15,482 bases of DNA from DATKLX01 sp035542155 (GTDB taxonomy: Bacteria > Chloroflexota > Anaerolineae > Anaerolineales > Anaerolineaceae): positions 1 to 15,482 of the forward strand of contig DATKLX010000058.1 of assembly GCA_035542155.1 (NCBI GenBank), written 5' to 3'. Below, piece after piece: positions 7,114-14,089 of the stretch. A model generated the notes under the pieces. It did not search any database. It was given only the letters and a program-made list of their open reading frames with translations, and was not told the origin of the DNA. Position 1 is the stretch's first letter. Every line of letters starts with the position of its first letter. The translations under genes and the position numbers were made by a program.

Positions 7114-8118
7114 ATGGACTCCATCCCCGATTCAGACCTGCTATCTGATCTTTCCCGCGCGTTCGAAGCCCGCGAAGGGCTCCTCGATCCGGACCATGAG
7201 GGCGCGCTGCGGCTCTTCAACGGGTTCCTGGAGGGACCGCCGGGACTTTCGCTGGTCGCCGACCTGTATGGGCGGACCCTCCTGCTGCAGGAGGACGCTT
7301 CTACCCGGCGCGAGGCGGCGATGGCCCAAACCTTCTACCTGGAACGGCTGCCCTGGCTGGAGGCCGTGGTGGTCAAGACCCGCTCCGGCGCAGATCCCCA
7401 GGCGCGCCGCGGACTGCTGACCTTCGGAGAAGCCCCGGACCGGAAGGTATGTGAAAACGGGGTCTGGTACGCGCTGGACCTGCAGATGAACAGCGCTGCC
7501 AGCCTGTTCCTGGATACGCGCGGGCTGCGTGCCTGGCTCAAGGCGCACCTGGGCGGTCGCTCGGCGCTCAATACCTTTGCTTACACCGGCAGCCTGGGGG
7601 TGGCGGCCCGCGCGGGCGGCGCGGCGCGGGTGGTCCACCTGGATCTCAACCGCTCGTTCCTGGAGATCGCGAAGGCGTCCTACGCCCTGAACGGTTTTAA
7701 GATCCAGCCCTCCGACTTTATCGCCGGGGATTTCTGGAGCGAGGTCAACGCTTTCAAGCGGCGCGGCGAGCTGTTCGACTGCGTCCTGCTCGACCCGCCT
7801 TTCTTCTCGACCACGCGCCGGGGCCGGGTGGACCTGGTCCACCAGAGCCAGCGGGTGATCAACAAGGTCCGCCCGCTGGCGGCTCACGGCGGGATCCTGG
7901 TGGCGATCAACAATGCCCTGTTCGCCAGCGGGGCGGAGTATCTGGCCCTGCTTGAGGACCTGTGCGCGGATGGTTTCCTGAAGATCGAAGAGCTGATCCC
8001 CGTCCCCGAAGATTTCACCGGCTTCCCCCACACCCGGGTGCGCAATCCCCCCACCGACCCGGCGCCGTTCAATCATTCGACCAAGATTGCCGTGCTGTCT
8101 GTTCGTAGAAAAAGCTGA
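7114..8118 (+). CDS. Class I SAM-dependent rRNA methyltransferase, RlmI/RlmK-like
   Basis: This 334-residue cytoplasmic methyltransferase probably modifies rRNA. The order of motifs fits the RlmI/RlmK group: GLFLDxR-like LFLDTRGLRAWL at about 129-140, SAM-binding motif I LNTFAYTGSLGVAARAGGA from residue 152, an acidic ribose-binding residue in VVHLDLN, and motif IV LDPPFFS (Asp227-Phe231). The preceding N-terminal region (about residues 1-100) lacks an obvious PUA-type sequence but contains the GRTLLLQ strand pattern seen in relatives. I cannot tell cytosine-C5 from guanine-N7 or N2 methylation. The RlmI-type Cys next to motif IV is not evident, so a C5 mechanism is uncertain. GGAGG at 7106-7110 sits just before the ATG but overlaps the likely promoter spacing. 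A terminator follows at 8265-8290. Confidence 0.8.
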   Translation: MDSIPDSDLLSDLSRAFEAREGLLDPDHEGALRLFNGFLEGPPGLSLVADLYGRTLLLQEDASTRREAAMAQTFYLERLPWLEAVVVKTRSGADPQARRGLLTFGEAPDRKVCENGVWYALDLQMNSAASLFLDTRGLRAWLKAHLGGRSALNTFAYTGSLGVAARAGGAARVVHLDLNRSFLEIAKASYALNGFKIQPSDFIAGDFWSEVNAFKRRGELFDCVLLDPPFFSTTRRGRVDLVHQSQRVINKVRPLAAHGGILVAINNALFASGAEYLALLEDLCADGFLKIEELIPVPEDFTGFPHTRVRNPPTDPAPFNHSTKIAVLSVRRKS

Positions 8119-8264
8119 ACCATGACCCAGTCCAGGGGGTGTGGAACAAGGACAAGATGCCCCGTTTCACGGCTCGCATCAGGCGCGGCGCTGTAGCGAA
8201 GAGGAAACGGCTTCGCCTGCATGCCATTGTTAGACGGCAGGAAGACTCGCTACCATCCGGAGAG

Positions 8265-8290
8265 TGGCGCTACAACGCCAGGCTTTTTTT
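8265..8290 (+). terminator. Rho-independent terminator of the methyltransferase gene
   Basis: The stem TGGCG (8265-8269) pairs with CGCCA (8276-8280) around the loop CTACAA. GGC and seven T residues (8284-8290) follow. It lies 146 bp after the stop. The intervening segment contains another small inverted repeat, GCGAAG/CTTCGC (8196-8216), and no convincing gene. Confidence 0.65.
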
Positions 8291-8291
8291 C

Positions 8292-8313
8292 AAAATCGCC
8301 CAGAGTTCGGGCG
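8292..8313 (-). terminator. Weak terminator of the SnoaL-like gene
   Basis: On the minus strand CGCCC-gaactct-GGGCG is followed by ATTTTG, 20 bp beyond the stop codon of the SnoaL-like gene. Together with the plus-strand terminator next to it, this makes a back-to-back pair between convergent genes. The short T-run makes it weaker. Confidence 0.45.
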
Positions 8314-8332
8314 GCGGGATAATCGGCTGTGG

Positions 8333-8719
8333 CTAAAACATCGTGTTGTTGTTCGCTGACGTTTCAGGAACTTCTTGCACGACATCCCAATGTTCAACGA
8401 TCTTGCCGTTTTCAAGACGGAAGATATCCACGACCGCCATACCGCGGTCGCCGGGTTTGCGGATCATGTGACTATGCAGGACCACGTAATTGCCTTCCGC
8501 GATGATCCTTTTTGATTCCAAGCGAAAATCTGGATAGGTTTGCTCGAACCATTTCACAGTCGCTATAAAAGGTTCGGGACCATCTGCTGCGCCAGGATTG
8601 TGCTGCCGATAGTGCGGTCCAAGATATTTGGCAACCGCTTCTTCGGGCTTGCGCTGGTTAATGGCGAGGTCATGCCACTCGCGCACGATTCTCTTGTTCG
8701 CTTCCAATTGGTCGTTCAT
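8333..8719 (-). CDS. SnoaL-like / NTF2-fold protein
   Basis: The 128-residue protein is the usual length for a single cone-shaped SnoaL/NTF2 domain. Family signs are the helical start NKRIVREWHDLAINQRKPEEAV, the strand-turn with HYRQHNPGAADGPEPF (about residues 51-66), the motif FEQTYPDFRLESKRIIAEGNYVV (described here by its YPDF core at about residues 80-83), and the ending DIFRLENGKIVEHWDVVQ. Relatives are annotated as SnoaL-like aldol condensation or ester cyclase proteins, but most have no proven reaction. The ATG has GGAGG only three bases upstream, which is short. The gene stands alone, downstream of the amino-sugar unit and a gene relic. Involvement in that pathway is not supported. 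A stress- or ligand-binding role is equally possible. Confidence 0.8.
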   Translation of the reverse strand: MNDQLEANKRIVREWHDLAINQRKPEEAVAKYLGPHYRQHNPGAADGPEPFIATVKWFEQTYPDFRLESKRIIAEGNYVVLHSHMIRKPGDRGMAVVDIFRLENGKIVEHWDVVQEVPETSANNNTMF

Positions 8720-8745
8720 AGACCTCCATTAAGGATTTTTTAATT

Positions 8746-8770
8746 GGAGCGGGAAATCAATCCTCGCTCC
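8746..8770. repeat. Inverted repeat around the relic stop codon
   Basis: GGAGCG (8746-8751) and CGCTCC (8765-8770) pair around a 13-base loop, with additional GGA/TCC pairing after a bulge. It contains the stop codon of the hydroxylase-like relic. It lies between that relic and the SnoaL-like start and may be part of a former terminator. Confidence 0.35.
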
Positions 8771-8872
8771 CGACTATATACTGCAACGCCACATCCTTCT
8801 CCTTCAACACCGCCCACACCTTCGGCGCGGTGATCGGGATGTCAATGTTGGCGACGCCGGGATGTGCGAGTG
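8757..8872 (-). pseudogene. Relic resembling the C-terminus of a molybdenum hydroxylase large subunit
   Basis: Minus-strand translation ending at the TGA at 8759-8757 reads HPGVANIDIPITAPKVW followed by AVLKEKDVALQYIVGSED. The 'G..NIDIP.T...VW..L' pattern is how molybdopterin-binding subunits of the xanthine dehydrogenase/CO dehydrogenase family typically end (recalled family pattern, e.g. IDMPATPERVW). Only about 38 residues remain. Upstream of them the sequence turns into a low-complexity AGAGA/GGAAG stretch with no homologous continuation and no start codon. I read it as the last fragment of a deleted gene. The match is short, so chance resemblance is possible. Confidence 0.45.
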
Positions 8873-8883
8873 TGTCCACACTC
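8868..8883. repeat. Near-perfect palindrome after the SIS gene
   Basis: GAGTGTG-tc-CACACTC is a seven-base-pair inverted repeat with a two-base centre. It sits at the upstream edge of the hydroxylase-like relic and 45 bp from the stop of the SIS gene. The tiny loop argues against an RNA terminator and for a dimeric-protein binding site or a deletion-junction remnant. Confidence 0.35.
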
Positions 8884-8927
8884 TCCGTTTTCTTCCTTTC
8901 TCTGAGATCTCTGTGGTGAGGCTCTTT

Positions 8928-9965
8928 TTACTCAGTTTCCGTTACTTTATGGATGGACCGCGGAGCCTCGGGGTCGTAGCCTTTGTGGCGGGTGAGGTGG
9001 TAGGCGAAGAGCTGGCCCGGGATGATGGCGACGATGGGGCTGAGCCACTCGGGGATGCCCGCCGGGAGCGGGATGGGCGATTCGGCCAGGGCCAGCGCTT
9101 CGGGCCGGTTGGAGATGACGGTCAGGTTGGCGAGCTGCTCGTCGTGGACTTTTTGCAGCACCTCAGCCAGGGTCGCGTAGACCCCGCCGTCCGGCGCGAC
9201 CGCCATGACCGGGAACCCGCGCTCGACCATTGCGATCGGCCCGTGGAGGAAATCCGCGGAAGAATAGGGCTCGGCCTCGACGTAGGCCAGCTCTTTCATT
9301 TTCAATGCCCACTCGAATGTGGTGGCGTAATTGAAGCCCCGCCCGAGGACCACGCAGCGCTGCATGTAGGTATAACGCAGAGAAAGCCTGGAGACGGCCG
9401 CGTCGCGGAGCAGGGCCTGGCGGGTCCACTCGGGAACCTGCCGGAGTTGGGCGAGGCGCTCCTGGTCTGCGGCCAGGCAGGCGGAGAGCATGGCGATGCC
9501 CATCAGCGAGGCGGTGTAGGTCTTGGTAGCCGCCACGGCGATCTCGGGGCCGGCCTGGATGTCGAGGACGAAATCGGCGGCCTGGGCCAGCGGAGAAGCG
9601 GGGTCGTTAGTGATGGCCAGAGTCGGGCAGCCCTGGCGCTTGCCGTCAGCGACGACACTGACGATATCCGGTGAGTGCCCGGACTGGGAAATGCCCACCA
9701 CGAGCGCGCCCCGCAGGCGGGGCGTCTTCTGGTAGAAGGTGTAGAGGGAGGGGGTCGCCAGCGCCACCGGAAGCCTGTTGTACGCGCCCCAGACGTAGTT
9801 GGCGTAGCGCCCGGCGTTATCCGAGGTGCCGCGCGCGGCGAGGACCGCGTACTCCACGTCCTGGCGGCGAATCTGGGCGGCGATCTCCTGGATGCGGTCC
9901 ATCTGGCGGGAGAGCAGGCCTTCCAGAACGTCGGGCTGTTCGAAGATTTCTGAGCGAAGCGACAT
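8928..9965 (-). CDS. GlmS-like SIS-domain sugar isomerase/deaminase
   Basis: This 345-residue cytoplasmic protein has two SIS domains and no glutamine amidotransferase domain. It therefore resembles the isomerase half of GlmS and the GlmS-type glucosamine-6-phosphate deaminases (NagB-II) rather than a full aminotransferase. Matches include the phosphosugar loop ISQSGHSPD (about residues 93-101), AVAATKTYTAS, ALKMKELAYVEAE with SSADFLHGP (the catalytic Glu and His-loop region), and the tail PRSIHKVTETE, which carries Lys340 where GlmS has its Schiff-base lysine. It starts six bases after the PIG-L gene, with AAAGGA inside that gene's end, so the two are co-translated. Converting an amino-sugar phosphate to fructose-6-phosphate and ammonia is the likely role. 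Isomerisation without deamination is the alternative. Confidence 0.85.
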   Translation of the reverse strand: MSLRSEIFEQPDVLEGLLSRQMDRIQEIAAQIRRQDVEYAVLAARGTSDNAGRYANYVWGAYNRLPVALATPSLYTFYQKTPRLRGALVVGISQSGHSPDIVSVVADGKRQGCPTLAITNDPASPLAQAADFVLDIQAGPEIAVAATKTYTASLMGIAMLSACLAADQERLAQLRQVPEWTRQALLRDAAVSRLSLRYTYMQRCVVLGRGFNYATTFEWALKMKELAYVEAEPYSSADFLHGPIAMVERGFPVMAVAPDGGVYATLAEVLQKVHDEQLANLTVISNRPEALALAESPIPLPAGIPEWLSPIVAIIPGQLFAYHLTRHKGYDPEAPRSIHKVTETE

Positions 9966-9971
9966 GCGGCT

Positions 9972-10826
9972 TTATCCTTTGGCTACCCGCCGGATTCGCT
10001 CAGCGACGTCCTGGGCAAAGCGGGTGATGTGGTCCTGCACGTAGGTCGAGAGATCCAGCTCGGGATGGCGGATGAGGGGGGTGAGATCCATGCCGAAGGA
10101 CAGGCCTTCGGATATATCCACCCCGTGGGACTCAAAATAGGTGGCATTGGCGCGGCGGCGGCCCATGGAGGCCAGGTCGTAGCGCTTCCCGCCGGCGATC
10201 TGCGAATCGAACACCCCGAGGAGCGCCTCCTGCAGATTGGCGTGGGGAGTCAAATCGAAGGGAATTTTATCACCATCCACCATCCAATCCAGGTCGCGCC
10301 AGACCTCGCAGCCGAAGAGCTTTTCAGGGCGCTCGGCCTCGTCCAGGCAGCGGATCGCCGCGATGACCTTTGCCGCGACCCCGACGTGGGTATCGTGCTT
10401 ATCGGCCAGGTTGTGGGTGTAGACGAAGCGCGGCCGGGCGGCTTTGAGGAGAGCTGCCAGGTCCTCTACCGGCGGCTGGCCGGCGGGGTCCTTGATCACC
10501 CCGCTGGGGTAATCGAGGAGCACCTGGGCGGCGTATTCGCCGACGAAAGCGGCTTTCTTCTGCTCCTTGAAGCGGACCGCGCGCATGGCCTCGTCGCTGT
10601 AATCCTGGTAGAGATCCTCGCGCGGGGAACCGCGCCCGTCGGTCATCACCACCCCGCAAAACCAGAGGTCGGGCTGCTGGAAGCAGCGCAGGATCGGCTC
10701 GGCGGCCATGATCTCGATGTCGTCCTGGTGGGCGCTGATCGCCATGTGAGTGGTGCGCGCCAGGGCCTGCTCCACGGGCAGTCCGTCGGGGACGAAAATT
10801 TCGGCGGTGGGTTGATGAAGATTCAT
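9972..10826 (-). CDS. PIG-L (LmbE) family sugar N-deacetylase
   Basis: This 284-residue protein belongs to the zinc-dependent PIG-L family, which removes acetyl groups from N-acetylglucosaminyl compounds. The metal and catalytic motif is AHQDDIE (His33, Asp35, Asp36, Glu38), a small variation on the usual AHPDD. The second metal motif is THNLADKHDTHVGV, with His138, His144 and His147. A conserved glycine-rich TDGRGSPR strand-turn follows the first motif. There is no signal peptide, so it acts in the cytoplasm. The ATG at 10824-10826 has AGAAAGGG five bases upstream. Sitting between a ROK-like protein and a GlmS-like protein, it probably supplies the deacetylation step of acetamido-sugar use, in place of a NagA-type enzyme. 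Whether the substrate is free or phosphorylated cannot be told. Confidence 0.85.
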   Translation of the reverse strand: MNLHQPTAEIFVPDGLPVEQALARTTHMAISAHQDDIEIMAAEPILRCFQQPDLWFCGVVMTDGRGSPREDLYQDYSDEAMRAVRFKEQKKAAFVGEYAAQVLLDYPSGVIKDPAGQPPVEDLAALLKAARPRFVYTHNLADKHDTHVGVAAKVIAAIRCLDEAERPEKLFGCEVWRDLDWMVDGDKIPFDLTPHANLQEALLGVFDSQIAGGKRYDLASMGRRRANATYFESHGVDISEGLSFGMDLTPLIRHPELDLSTYVQDHITRFAQDVAERIRRVAKG

Positions 10827-10851
10827 AATTACCCTTTCTCAAGAAATCCTG

Positions 10852-10924
10852 CGTAGGGTGGTGGGTTCCAGGGCGACAGATAGATTTCAGATGAGTGCTC
10901 GGACGCCCTTCCACCCACCCTACG
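10852..10924. repeat. Two-tier inverted repeat between the ROK-like and PIG-L genes
   Basis: The outer arms CGTAGGGTGG (10852-10861) and CCACCCTACG (10915-10924) pair perfectly over ten bases. The inner arms AGGGCG (10870-10875) and CGCCCT (10904-10909) pair over six. The whole forms a 73-base imperfect hairpin with a 28-base loop in the 109 bp gap inside the operon. Arms beginning GTAGGGTGG are, from memory, common in small dispersed repeats of many bacterial genomes. It could be a MITE-like insertion or an RNA-processing hairpin separating expression of the kinase-like and deacetylase genes. Confidence 0.55.
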
Positions 10925-10935
10925 ACTACACAAGG

Positions 10936-12315
10936 TCAAGAAAGTGAGGGTAAGGAGGCGGCGGCGATCGACTGGCCGATGCGCCGGCTGCGCTCGTCGG
11001 GGAGCTGGACATGGAAGCGGGAGGCCAGGCCGGGGAACTCGGCGGCCAGCACGCGGTTGGCCTCTTCAAGCAACAGCGCGCCGCCGCGGCCCGAGGTGCA
11101 GCGACCCAGGATCAGCACGTGGCGGATGGTGTAGAAATCGGCGTAGTGGGCCAGGGCATAGCCGAGATAGATCCCCATGCTGCGCCAGATCTGTTCGGCG
11201 CCTTCGTGGCCGGCTTCCAGTTTTTCCTGGATGGAAAGAAGTCTCTCGGCGTCGGTGATGTTCGCGGGCACGCGGATGCCCGCTTTGGGCGCCAGGCGGA
11301 AGACGCACTGCTGGGAGAAGTACTGCGAGCCGCAGCCGATGTCCCCCGACCATTCGTCGGCGGGAGCGGTGGGGCTATAATCCAGCGGGGCAAACGCCAG
11401 CTCGTTGAGCCAGCCGAGGATGTGTCCATCCAGGTCGATATAGCCAGCCGCCTCGCTGGATCCGAGGGCGATGCCCAGGACGCCGTTGTCCTCGAGTGAC
11501 ATCGACCCGGCCAGAGCAGCCACATCGCCGTCGTTGATCACCACCAGGGGGACGTTGAACTCCTCACGGATGCGCTGGAAGAGGTCCCTGACTTCGGGGA
11601 AGCGGTCGGGGTGGATGCCGCGGAAGAGCGAGGCAACCATGGGGCGGTTATCGATAAAGATCCCCGCTGAGCTGCCGCCGATGGCGTCGAGACGCTCCAT
11701 TTTGGCTGCGGCGTTTTTCAGGGCGGTCATGATTTCCTGGTAATGGTAGCCGGGATCGGACTGCTTGCGCGGCTCCCAGATCACCTCTTCGCTGTAAATC
11801 ACCTTGCCGTCGACCACGGCGCTGACCTTGCGGTCCGAGGCGCCCAGGTCGAAGCCAATCCGGCAGCCGTCGAGGTGGCGGCCCAGGGGTTCGCCGGGCT
11901 CATGGGCGACTGGAACGTTCTCCGCGGCGCAGGATTCGACCGAAAAGGACCGCTCGTAGACCTGTGCGCCCAAAAAGTGAGCGTCAAATTTGCGCGCGCC
12001 GCCCGGGCTGTAGGCCTGCTGGAGGTATTCGGCGATGCTGCGCGGCCCGCCCAGGTAGATTTTGAACCCGCCGCGCTGCCAGAGAAGGAACTTGAACAGG
12101 CGTTCCACGTAATACAGGTTTTCGCCGGCGCGCGGGTCGTTTTCGGGGAAAACGCGGGTTTCAAAGCGGGTGACCTTGCCCGCATCACGTTCCAGTCCGA
12201 TCACCAGGGGGACGCCCACGTCGCGGACCTTACGCTCGAAAGCGCGGTTGGCAAGGACCGCCGGGCGAAATCCATCATCGAGGGGAGGGATAAACTGTGG
12301 TTTGACCAGTTCCAT
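10936..12315 (-). CDS. ROK-fold kinase-like protein with N-terminal extension
   Basis: This 459-residue protein is longer than ordinary ROK sugar kinases (about 300). The ROK/actin-fold part begins near residue 150 with phosphate motif IGFDLGASDRKVSAVV, and it carries the catalytic-type INDGDVAAL with the general-base Asp. The expected GEIGH sugar-binding motif is replaced by NELAF, keeping Glu but losing His. The CxCGxxGCxE zinc motif is missing; only IGCGSQYFSQQC remains in that region. The first ~150 residues (YVERLFKFLLWQRGGFKIYLGG in the middle) are not part of a standard ROK kinase, and I do not recognise them. GGAAG precedes the ATG. The gene lies 50 bp after the ROK repressor. It may be a sugar kinase with altered specificity or a non-catalytic sugar sensor. 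Confidence 0.75.
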   Translation of the reverse strand: MELVKPQFIPPLDDGFRPAVLANRAFERKVRDVGVPLVIGLERDAGKVTRFETRVFPENDPRAGENLYYVERLFKFLLWQRGGFKIYLGGPRSIAEYLQQAYSPGGARKFDAHFLGAQVYERSFSVESCAAENVPVAHEPGEPLGRHLDGCRIGFDLGASDRKVSAVVDGKVIYSEEVIWEPRKQSDPGYHYQEIMTALKNAAAKMERLDAIGGSSAGIFIDNRPMVASLFRGIHPDRFPEVRDLFQRIREEFNVPLVVINDGDVAALAGSMSLEDNGVLGIALGSSEAAGYIDLDGHILGWLNELAFAPLDYSPTAPADEWSGDIGCGSQYFSQQCVFRLAPKAGIRVPANITDAERLLSIQEKLEAGHEGAEQIWRSMGIYLGYALAHYADFYTIRHVLILGRCTSGRGGALLLEEANRVLAAEFPGLASRFHVQLPDERSRRIGQSIAAASLPSLS

Positions 12316-12365
12316 ATCTCACTTCCAGCCGCCAGGATCCAGATTTTTGGAGGTAAATGGGAGGT

Positions 12366-13547
12366 CTACGGCAAGCCCAGCTCCTCGGCCATCACCAGCG
12401 CGGATACGCCGAGGAGGACGATATTGGCGCCGAGCGTCGAAGGGGCGATTTCGGTGTTGGCCATCATCCCGGGTAAAACGCGCTTCTCTGCCTCGCACCG
12501 GACGGCGTCCAGGTAATGATCACCAAACAGGCCAAAATCACCGGCGATAATGATCTTACGGATGCTCAAGATACCGATCAGGCTGGCGATGACCGCGCCC
12601 ATGTATTTCCCGGCGCGGGTGACCAGCGCAGCCATGTCCTGGTCGCCGCTGGCGATCCAATCACTCACCCGTTCGAGGGTCAGCTCCTGGGGGTCGCGGG
12701 CCAGCGCGTGGCCGTTCTTGACCGCGCTCAAGAGCTGAGCTTCACGGATCACCGCCTGGCTGCTCGAGACGGTTTCCAGACAGCCGTATTTCCCGCAGCT
12801 ACACAGCTCGCCGCCTTCGTCGACCACCGAGAGGTGGCCAATTTCACCGGCGCTGTAACCGTCGCCGTAATAGAGCTTGCTGTCGAGCACGATCCCTGAG
12901 CCAATCCCCTCGCCCACTTTGATTACCACGAGGTTTGGAGCCTTGTTCCAATGCCCGTAGGTGAATTCGGCCATCGCAGCCACGTGGCTGTCATTGCTGA
13001 CATAGACAGGGATCTGGAAGCGGTTCTGCAAATCTTTCTTGAGCGGGAGATCCGTCCAGCCCAGGTTGACTGCGCGCAGGACCACCCCCTGCTGGCTGTT
13101 AACCAGGCCCGGCGTACCGACCGCGATGCCCAGGATCGGGGCCGTGGCTTGCGACACAAGGTGTTCGATCAGCTCAAAGACGACCGCCAGGTTGGCCTGC
13201 CCGTGCTGGTGCTGCTGTGGCAAAACCTCGGAACACTGAAGGCTGCCGCGCAGGTTGACTACCGCGCCGCGAAATTCGGGGTTGCTGAGGTCCACGCAGA
13301 CGATCTGGCGGGCGTTTTCGACCAGGCTGACCTGCACCGGGGGCTTGCCGCCCGAAGAGGCGCCGATCCCAACTTCCTCGACCAGGCCCTCATCGATCAG
13401 GCCGGCGACGATGTCAGAGACGGTGGTGCGGGTCAGGCCGGTGATGCGGGAGATCTCGGCGCGGCTGATATCCTCTGCCTGGTAGATGGTTTTGAGGACC
13501 AAACGAGAGTTATACTCTTTGGTAAACTGGCGGGTCGCTTTTTCCAT
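12366..13547 (-). CDS. ROK family transcriptional repressor, NagC/XylR type
   Basis: This 393-residue repressor has an N-terminal winged helix-turn-helix (about residues 14-60: VLKTIYQAEDISRAEISRIT, then GLTRTTVSDIV as recognition helix) joined to a complete ROK domain. The ROK part has GIAVGTPGLV, the SNDSHVAAMAE segment, the GEIGHL motif, and the zinc signature CSCGKYGCLE near residues 249-258. Proteins of this type bind DNA until a sugar or sugar phosphate binds the ROK domain. It is the first gene of the amino-sugar unit and has its own promoter with a putative operator just downstream of the start point, which suggests autoregulation. The ATG at 13545-13547 leaves a leader of about 50 bases. 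N-acetylglucosamine-6-phosphate is the likely effector, inferred only from the neighbouring genes. Confidence 0.9.
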   Translation of the reverse strand: MEKATRQFTKEYNSRLVLKTIYQAEDISRAEISRITGLTRTTVSDIVAGLIDEGLVEEVGIGASSGGKPPVQVSLVENARQIVCVDLSNPEFRGAVVNLRGSLQCSEVLPQQHQHGQANLAVVFELIEHLVSQATAPILGIAVGTPGLVNSQQGVVLRAVNLGWTDLPLKKDLQNRFQIPVYVSNDSHVAAMAEFTYGHWNKAPNLVVIKVGEGIGSGIVLDSKLYYGDGYSAGEIGHLSVVDEGGELCSCGKYGCLETVSSSQAVIREAQLLSAVKNGHALARDPQELTLERVSDWIASGDQDMAALVTRAGKYMGAVIASLIGILSIRKIIIAGDFGLFGDHYLDAVRCEAEKRVLPGMMANTEIAPSTLGANIVLLGVSALVMAEELGLP

Positions 13548-13577
13548 AGTTCGTCCGCAACGAAAGGCTGAACTTTA

Positions 13578-13594
13578 TAAGTACAATGGACTTA
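13578..13594. promoter_or_regulatory. Putative operator in the ROK repressor leader
   Basis: TAAGT-N7-ACTTA is a 17-base inverted repeat located shortly after the predicted transcription start of the repressor. Its place and symmetry suit a dimeric repressor, most simply the ROK protein itself. No second copy was noticed elsewhere in the window. Confidence 0.4.
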
Positions 13595-13602
13595 CATAGT
13601 AG

Positions 13603-13630
13603 ATTATATCAGATTCAAAATAAGAGTCAA
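13603..13630 (-). promoter_or_regulatory. Sigma-70-type promoter of the amino-sugar unit
   Basis: On the minus strand TTGACT (13630-13625) and TATAAT (13608-13603) are separated by 16 bases, close to the housekeeping consensus. It is the best promoter in the window. It lies between the end of the GNAT gene and the repressor start and predicts a leader of about 50 bases. Confidence 0.65.
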
Positions 13631-13633
13631 TGG

Positions 13634-14074
13634 TCAATCCTTGAACCTGTACTCGTACAGATTGGTCTCCCGGCGGACGAAACCCAGGCGCTGGTAGAGG
13701 CGGTTGGCGGCCTCGCGCGCCGGGCGCGAGGTCAGGTTGACCGCTTTGGCTCCCTGCCGGGCTGCCAGCTCCAGGCCGGTTTTGGTCAGCGCCGCGCCGA
13801 TCCCCTGCCCTCGCGCGGCTTCGTCGACCACTACGTCTTCGATCCAGGCGTGCACGCCGGTGGGGGTGCGGAACACCACCAGGGTGAGCAGGCCCAGGAT
13901 GGGGCCGCCCGGGCCAACGCGCGCCGTCAGCAGCCGGGAAGCCTGGGAGGAGACCAAGTCTTCCAGCTCCGCGCGCGTGGGAGGCGGGCTGTAGCTGGTC
14001 AGTTGCGGCATCAGGCGCTGGAAAGCTTCGATGAGCTCGTCGTTTACCCTGGTAATTTGTTCGATTTGGATCAC
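13634..14074 (-). CDS. GNAT family N-acetyltransferase
   Basis: This 146-residue cytoplasmic protein has the length and motifs of a single GNAT domain, which moves an acetyl group from acetyl-CoA to an amine. The acetyl-CoA loop is VVVDEAARGQGIGAALT (RGQGIG, about residues 86-91), preceded by the strand HAWIEDVVV. Near the end EAANRLYQRLGFVRRE is the usual last helix and strand with its Tyr. The start is GTG at 14072-14074, with GGTGGG seven bases upstream. It begins 15 bp after the GH16-like gene, so it is probably read from that gene's transcript. Its substrate is unknown. Proximity to amino-sugar genes is suggestive but is not evidence for sugar acetylation. Confidence 0.85.
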   Translation of the reverse strand: MIQIEQITRVNDELIEAFQRLMPQLTSYSPPPTRAELEDLVSSQASRLLTARVGPGGPILGLLTLVVFRTPTGVHAWIEDVVVDEAARGQGIGAALTKTGLELAARQGAKAVNLTSRPAREAANRLYQRLGFVRRETNLYEYRFKD

Positions 14075-14089
14075 GACTGTCCCACCCGG

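Noticed and set aside
6272..7420. 382-codon open frame on the plus strand
   Set aside because: It is antisense to the MATE gene and then out of frame with the methyltransferase. The Gln/Asp/Arg-rich product is typical of the complement of a membrane protein gene.
8228..8236. GTTAGAC resembling an integron attC core site
   Set aside because: No matching RYYYAAC partner at a suitable distance was found, and there is no cassette or integrase in view.
8139..8336. 65-codon open frame after the methyltransferase
   Set aside because: The frame runs through the terminator hairpin and T-run. Its product is Arg-rich and featureless, and no ribosome site precedes it.
8862..10856. Plus-strand open frames opposite the SIS and PIG-L genes
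   Set aside because: Both lie antisense to genes with intact catalytic motifs and have no domain of their own.
11743..12516. 257-codon open frame on the plus strand
   Set aside because: It is antisense to the ROK-like protein and the end of the repressor. No start signal or domain was seen.
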